This document shows positions 5,905-8,215 of a stretch of 8,215 nt of DNA, one piece after another (the stretch's first letter is position 1; each line of letters begins with the position of its first letter). Source of the stretch: Acidobacteriota bacterium (GTDB lineage Bacteria > Acidobacteriota > UBA6911 > RPQK01 > JADFOI01); assembly GCA_027295745.1 (NCBI GenBank), contig JAPUKI010000226.1, forward strand, positions 1 through 8,215. Direction: 5' to 3'. Below the pieces are notes generated by a model. The model was not told the origin of the DNA. It did not search any database and was given only the letters and a program-made list of their open reading frames with translations. The translations under genes and the position numbers were made by a program.

Positions 5905-6823
5905 CGATCATCCGTTCCAGCTGGAGCTTGGGATCGGTGCTCGTCGTCTTGCACAAGCGGTCAGTCTCACGGAGGCCAATCAGTATTCCCACCAGAATCT
6001 CATAAGGATAGGCTCGGATCTCCTGCTCCTTGTCCTTGTAACTCCAGATCTTCAATTCAGGCAGGATGGAGCGAAAAGGTCGCCCGCCTTTTAACATCTC
6101 CTGGGCAACCAGAACTCGACGGAAATTCCAATAGAGCATCGAGATGATCTGTGGAGCGGTCATCCCTGAGCTGCAAAGTCGATCCAGAATACTCAGCGCT
6201 CCTTTCGAGTCACGACTGGCAATGGCGCTGATCAAAGCGAACACATCGTACTCTCGCGCTTGACGAGTCATCCGAAGCACTGAGTCCAGGGTGATTTTTC
6301 GGCTCTCAAGGTCCCATAGGAACTGCTTTTCAAGCTCTGACTCCAGCTGCTGATAATTCTCTCCTATGAGCTCCAGCAAAGCCTCTGCCGCCCGAGGATC
6401 AATGTCATACCCCTCTCTCTTGGCCCTGCTCTTGACCCAGCCCAGGGGGTCCGTTGTTCCCGGCAGCTCTATGATGGGAAGACTTGACCATGTCCGCGAC
6501 CGCCTCCTTACCTCCAGGACCAGGCTGGTACGAGGAGAAGGATTCTTCAAATACTCACTTAACTTAGCTGCTGCCAGATCCGCGTTTCTCACGTAGATCC
6601 AGCGACGAGACCCCATCCAGGGTAAGGTTCTTGCAGTATTCAGCAGTTCCGAGACGGCATCCTTGTCAAGATCGTAGACCTTCCAGTTGAATGCTCGGAA
6701 CTCTTCTTCGACCTGACTGCGGCTCAACTCGTACACTCTTTTCTTGAGGTAATCCTGGTCGGTGATCAGAAGATAGACAGGCTGGGGAGATTGGATTGTC
6801 TTTTGGAATTCAGAAAAGTCCAT
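5876..6823 (-). CDS. holA: DNA polymerase III subunit delta
   Basis: Delta is the clamp-loader subunit that opens the beta sliding clamp. The 315-residue product fits the family length. The N-terminal AAA+-like domain begins QPVYLLITDQDYLKKR (14-29), in place of a working Walker A. It continues with RTLPWMGSRRWIYVRNAD (65-82), the segment corresponding to the delta strand before the clamp-binding helix. The middle domain contains AAEALLELIGENYQQLESELEKQ (145-167). The C-terminal collar domain begins EYDVFALISAIASRDSKGALSILDRL (191-216) and ends TDPKLQLERMIVDTCR. The start is ATG 6823, 8 bp after the lptE stop; the Shine-Dalgarno is weak. Placement directly after leuS-lptE matches the known leuS-lptE-holA order of proteobacteria. 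Its 3' end contains the rpsT promoter. Confidence 0.94.
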   Translation of the reverse strand: MDFSEFQKTIQSPQPVYLLITDQDYLKKRVYELSRSQVEEEFRAFNWKVYDLDKDAVSELLNTARTLPWMGSRRWIYVRNADLAAAKLSEYLKNPSPRTSLVLEVRRRSRTWSSLPIIELPGTTDPLGWVKSRAKREGYDIDPRAAEALLELIGENYQQLESELEKQFLWDLESRKITLDSVLRMTRQAREYDVFALISAIASRDSKGALSILDRLCSSGMTAPQIISMLYWNFRRVLVAQEMLKGGRPFRSILPELKIWSYKDKEQEIRAYPYEILVGILIGLRETDRLCKTTSTDPKLQLERMIVDTCRSKSL

Positions 6824-6831
6824 GCTCGTGT

Positions 6832-7377
6832 TTAGAACCCCTCCAGAACAGTGGTGACCACACTTGCAGCAAAATCATCGGCAATCCGCCCCAGAGCAGG
6901 ATTGAGTTCTGAGAAGAAGTTCCGCACATCGACGTTGATCACATACTGTTCGCGGAAAAGATAGCTGCGACTGAGAAGTACCTCTCCTGTTTCCTGCTCC
7001 CGCAGCTCTACCCTTGCATTGAGGGTGACCAGAAAGGTGGAACCAAAACTCCCTTGGCTAAAAGTGACAGGACTGACACTCACCCCGGTAATCACACCTT
7101 CAAAGATTCCGTCGGCCTTGGACGGATCGGTGATCACACGATAATCTGACCTCTCGATCAAGGCTCGAATGAAGGATCGAGTCAGGATCTGCTCCACTTC
7201 AAAAGTGGTGGTCTCATTCACAAAGGGTAAGACAGCAACGGTACTCATTTGGGGAGCCATTCGATTCCTGCTGGCCACCCGATAGCCACAGGCGAGTTGA
7301 GCCACCAGCAGTAGAACGACTGTCGTACGTGGGAGCCACCTCAGGTGCCGAATCCCTGTCTTTCTGCTTTCCTGCAT
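6832..7377 (-). CDS. lptE: LPS-assembly lipoprotein LptE
   Basis: LptE is the outer-membrane lipoprotein plug of the LptD translocon that inserts LPS in the outer leaflet. The 181-residue product has a basic n-region (residues 1-18), a hydrophobic core TVVLLLVAQLA and a candidate lipidated Cys30 followed by GYRVASR. The -3 position is Gln, unusual for a lipobox. The mature part shows the family pattern: STVAVLPFVNETTTFEVEQILTRSFIRAL (45-73), the DYRVITDPSKADGIFEGVITG strand region, and VTLNARVELREQETGEVLLSRSYLFREQY. Position between leuS and holA supports the call for this poorly conserved family. ATG 7377 is the only standard in-frame start after the leuS stop, but has no Shine-Dalgarno. Codons 7-20 coincide with a 39-bp repeat also present upstream, so the signal-peptide n-region appears repeat-derived. 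Confidence 0.88.
   Translation of the reverse strand: MQESRKTGIRHLRWLPRTTVVLLLVAQLACGYRVASRNRMAPQMSTVAVLPFVNETTTFEVEQILTRSFIRALIERSDYRVITDPSKADGIFEGVITGVSVSPVTFSQGSFGSTFLVTLNARVELREQETGEVLLSRSYLFREQYVINVDVRNFFSELNPALGRIADDFAASVVTTVLEGF
7320..7358. repeat. 39-bp direct repeat, copy 1 (inside lptE)
   Basis: This copy matches 7383-7421 at 37 of 39 positions, offset by exactly 63 bp. It encodes LptE residues 7-20 on the minus strand. Its core is a degenerate version (one mismatch) of the palindrome GGCACCTCAGGTGCC found in copy 2. Confidence 0.9.
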
Positions 7378-7382
7378 TTGTG

Positions 7383-7421
7383 CTGTCGTGCGTGGGAGGC
7401 ACCTCAGGTGCCGAATCCCTG
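7383..7421. repeat. 39-bp direct repeat, copy 2 (leuS-lptE gap)
   Basis: This is the upstream copy of the repeat in lptE. It contains the perfect odd palindrome GGCACCTCAGGTGCC (7398-7412), able to form a hairpin in the lptE leader RNA. It sits between the period-7 repeat and the lptE start codon, and its frame is continuous with lptE. Confidence 0.9.
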
Positions 7422-7422
7422 C

Positions 7423-7464
7423 AACTCCTGCCTCCTGCCTCCTAACTTCTGGATTCTGGATTCT
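7423..7464. repeat. Period-7 tandem repeat after leuS
   Basis: Six consecutive heptamers on the plus strand read AACTCCT, GCCTCCT, GCCTCCT, AACTTCT, GGATTCT, GGATTCT. All end in T(C/T)CT. On the minus strand they are purine-rich units such as AGGAGGC and AGAATCC. They fill much of the leuS-lptE gap. Short heptameric repeats of this type are known from intergenic regions of other bacteria; no role can be assigned here. Confidence 0.75.
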
Positions 7465-7476
7465 TCTTCTCTCCCC

Positions 7477-8215
7477 TCATACAACAATATTGACCAGCTT
7501 TTGAGGCACAACGATAATCTTTTGAATCGTCTTCCCTGCGATGTAGGCCTTGGTCTTTTCGTCATCCAGGGCAAGGGTCTCCATTTCTTCTTTAGAAATT
7601 CCCGGTAAAGCTGAAACCCTGGAGCGAACCTTTCCATTCACCTGGATGACGATCCTGACTTCCTCTTCTTGAGCGAATTCTGGGTCGAACAGGGGCCAAG
7701 GAGCAAATGTCAAACGCTCTGCCTGTCCCAGGGTTTCCCACATCTCTTCTGCAAAGTGGGGGGCAAAGGGAGAGAGGAGAAGGGCCGTGGTCTTCAAAAC
7801 TTCCTTGAGCAAGGCCGGATCCGGGTGATCTTCCCGATCCGCATACTCGTAAATGGAGTTCAACAGCTCCATGATGGCTGCAATGGCCGTATTCTGACGA
7901 ATACGCTCCAGGTCATTCGTGACCTTTCGGATGGTCTGGTGCAACTTCCGTTGCAGGGCTCTTCCCGCTTCGGACAACTCCTCTGGGCGGACCAGGGAGG
8001 AAGTGGCATCTGAACTCATCTCCTCATCAAATCGTAGGAGCAACCTCCAAAGCCGGTTCAGAAAGCGAGAGCACCCCTCCAAACCTTGATCACTCCAATC
8101 CAGATCTCGCTCTGGTGGAGCAGCAAACTGAACGAACAGACGCAGAGCATCGGCTCCATATTCGCGCACGACATCATCGGGCGACACAACATTCCCTCGG
8201 GACTTGCTCATGGCC
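7477..8215 (-). CDS. leuS: Leucyl-tRNA synthetase, C-terminal part (5' part outside window)
   Basis: This class I synthetase charges tRNA-Leu. The window holds the last 245 complete codons and the stop. The fragment opens at the second catalytic signature, MSKSRGNVVSPDD, at the end of the Rossmann core; the residue before MSKS is Ala (GCC), so the motif reads AMSKS. EYGADALRLFVQFAAPPERDLDWSDQGLEGCSRFLNRLWRL, typical of LeuRS, leads into the helical anticodon-binding domain, which runs to LSPFAPHFAEEMWE. The final tRNA-binding domain contains IQVNGKVRSRV and ends near KLVNIVV. It stops with TGA at 7479-7477. lptE follows 99 nt later in the same reading frame. The catalytic domain, HIGH motif and editing domain lie outside the window. 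Confidence 0.96.
   Translation of the reverse strand, partial: AMSKSRGNVVSPDDVVREYGADALRLFVQFAAPPERDLDWSDQGLEGCSRFLNRLWRLLLRFDEEMSSDATSSLVRPEELSEAGRALQRKLHQTIRKVTNDLERIRQNTAIAAIMELLNSIYEYADREDHPDPALLKEVLKTTALLLSPFAPHFAEEMWETLGQAERLTFAPWPLFDPEFAQEEEVRIVIQVNGKVRSRVSALPGISKEEMETLALDDEKTKAYIAGKTIQKIIVVPQKLVNIVV

Noticed and set aside
7404..7637. A minus-strand open frame overlapping the end of leuS
   Set aside because: It is out of frame with leuS and its tail only reads the period-7 repeat region.

Overview
The window looks like ordinary chromosome from a Gram-negative (diderm) bacterium. LptE, an outer-membrane LPS-assembly lipoprotein, indicates an LPS-type envelope, and the order leuS-lptE-holA resembles the proteobacterial arrangement, here followed by rpsT. 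Base composition is moderate, roughly 50-55% G+C by eye. The gene set and the palindromic GC-rich intergenic repeats make me think of Acidobacteriota or a related deep-branching phylum, but this is a low-confidence impression. All ten genes lie on the minus strand, so transcription runs from high to low coordinates.

Layout in transcription order. (1) 8215-5876: the 3' third of leuS, then lptE and holA. The 99-bp leuS-lptE gap holds a period-7 tandem repeat. It also holds one copy of a 39-bp direct repeat whose second copy forms the signal-peptide n-region of LptE. (2) 5904-3482: a perfect-consensus sigma70 promoter inside the end of holA drives rpsT, followed by arginase and D-Ala-D-Ala ligase, whose frames overlap or nearly touch. 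(3) 3481-2798: a gene-free stretch of nearly 700 bp dominated by a 265-bp imperfect palindrome with nested hairpins, a decayed partial copy and short flanking repeats. (4) 2888-1: an extended -10 promoter candidate, a small DUF465 (YdcH-like) protein, a strong intrinsic terminator or attenuator, then psd and pssA (overlapping by GTGA), and mgtE, cut by the window edge.

Functionally the window combines translation (leuS, rpsT), replication (holA) and envelope construction (lptE, ddl, psd, pssA), plus Mg2+ import (mgtE) and arginine breakdown (arginase). Psd and PssA catalyse consecutive steps to phosphatidylethanolamine. I see no phage, insertion-sequence transposase, CRISPR array or RNA gene, and no clearly new multi-gene system. 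The points most worth a second look are the palindromic element, the repeat-derived LptE N-terminus, the terminator directly upstream of psd, and the rpsT-arginase-ddl grouping.
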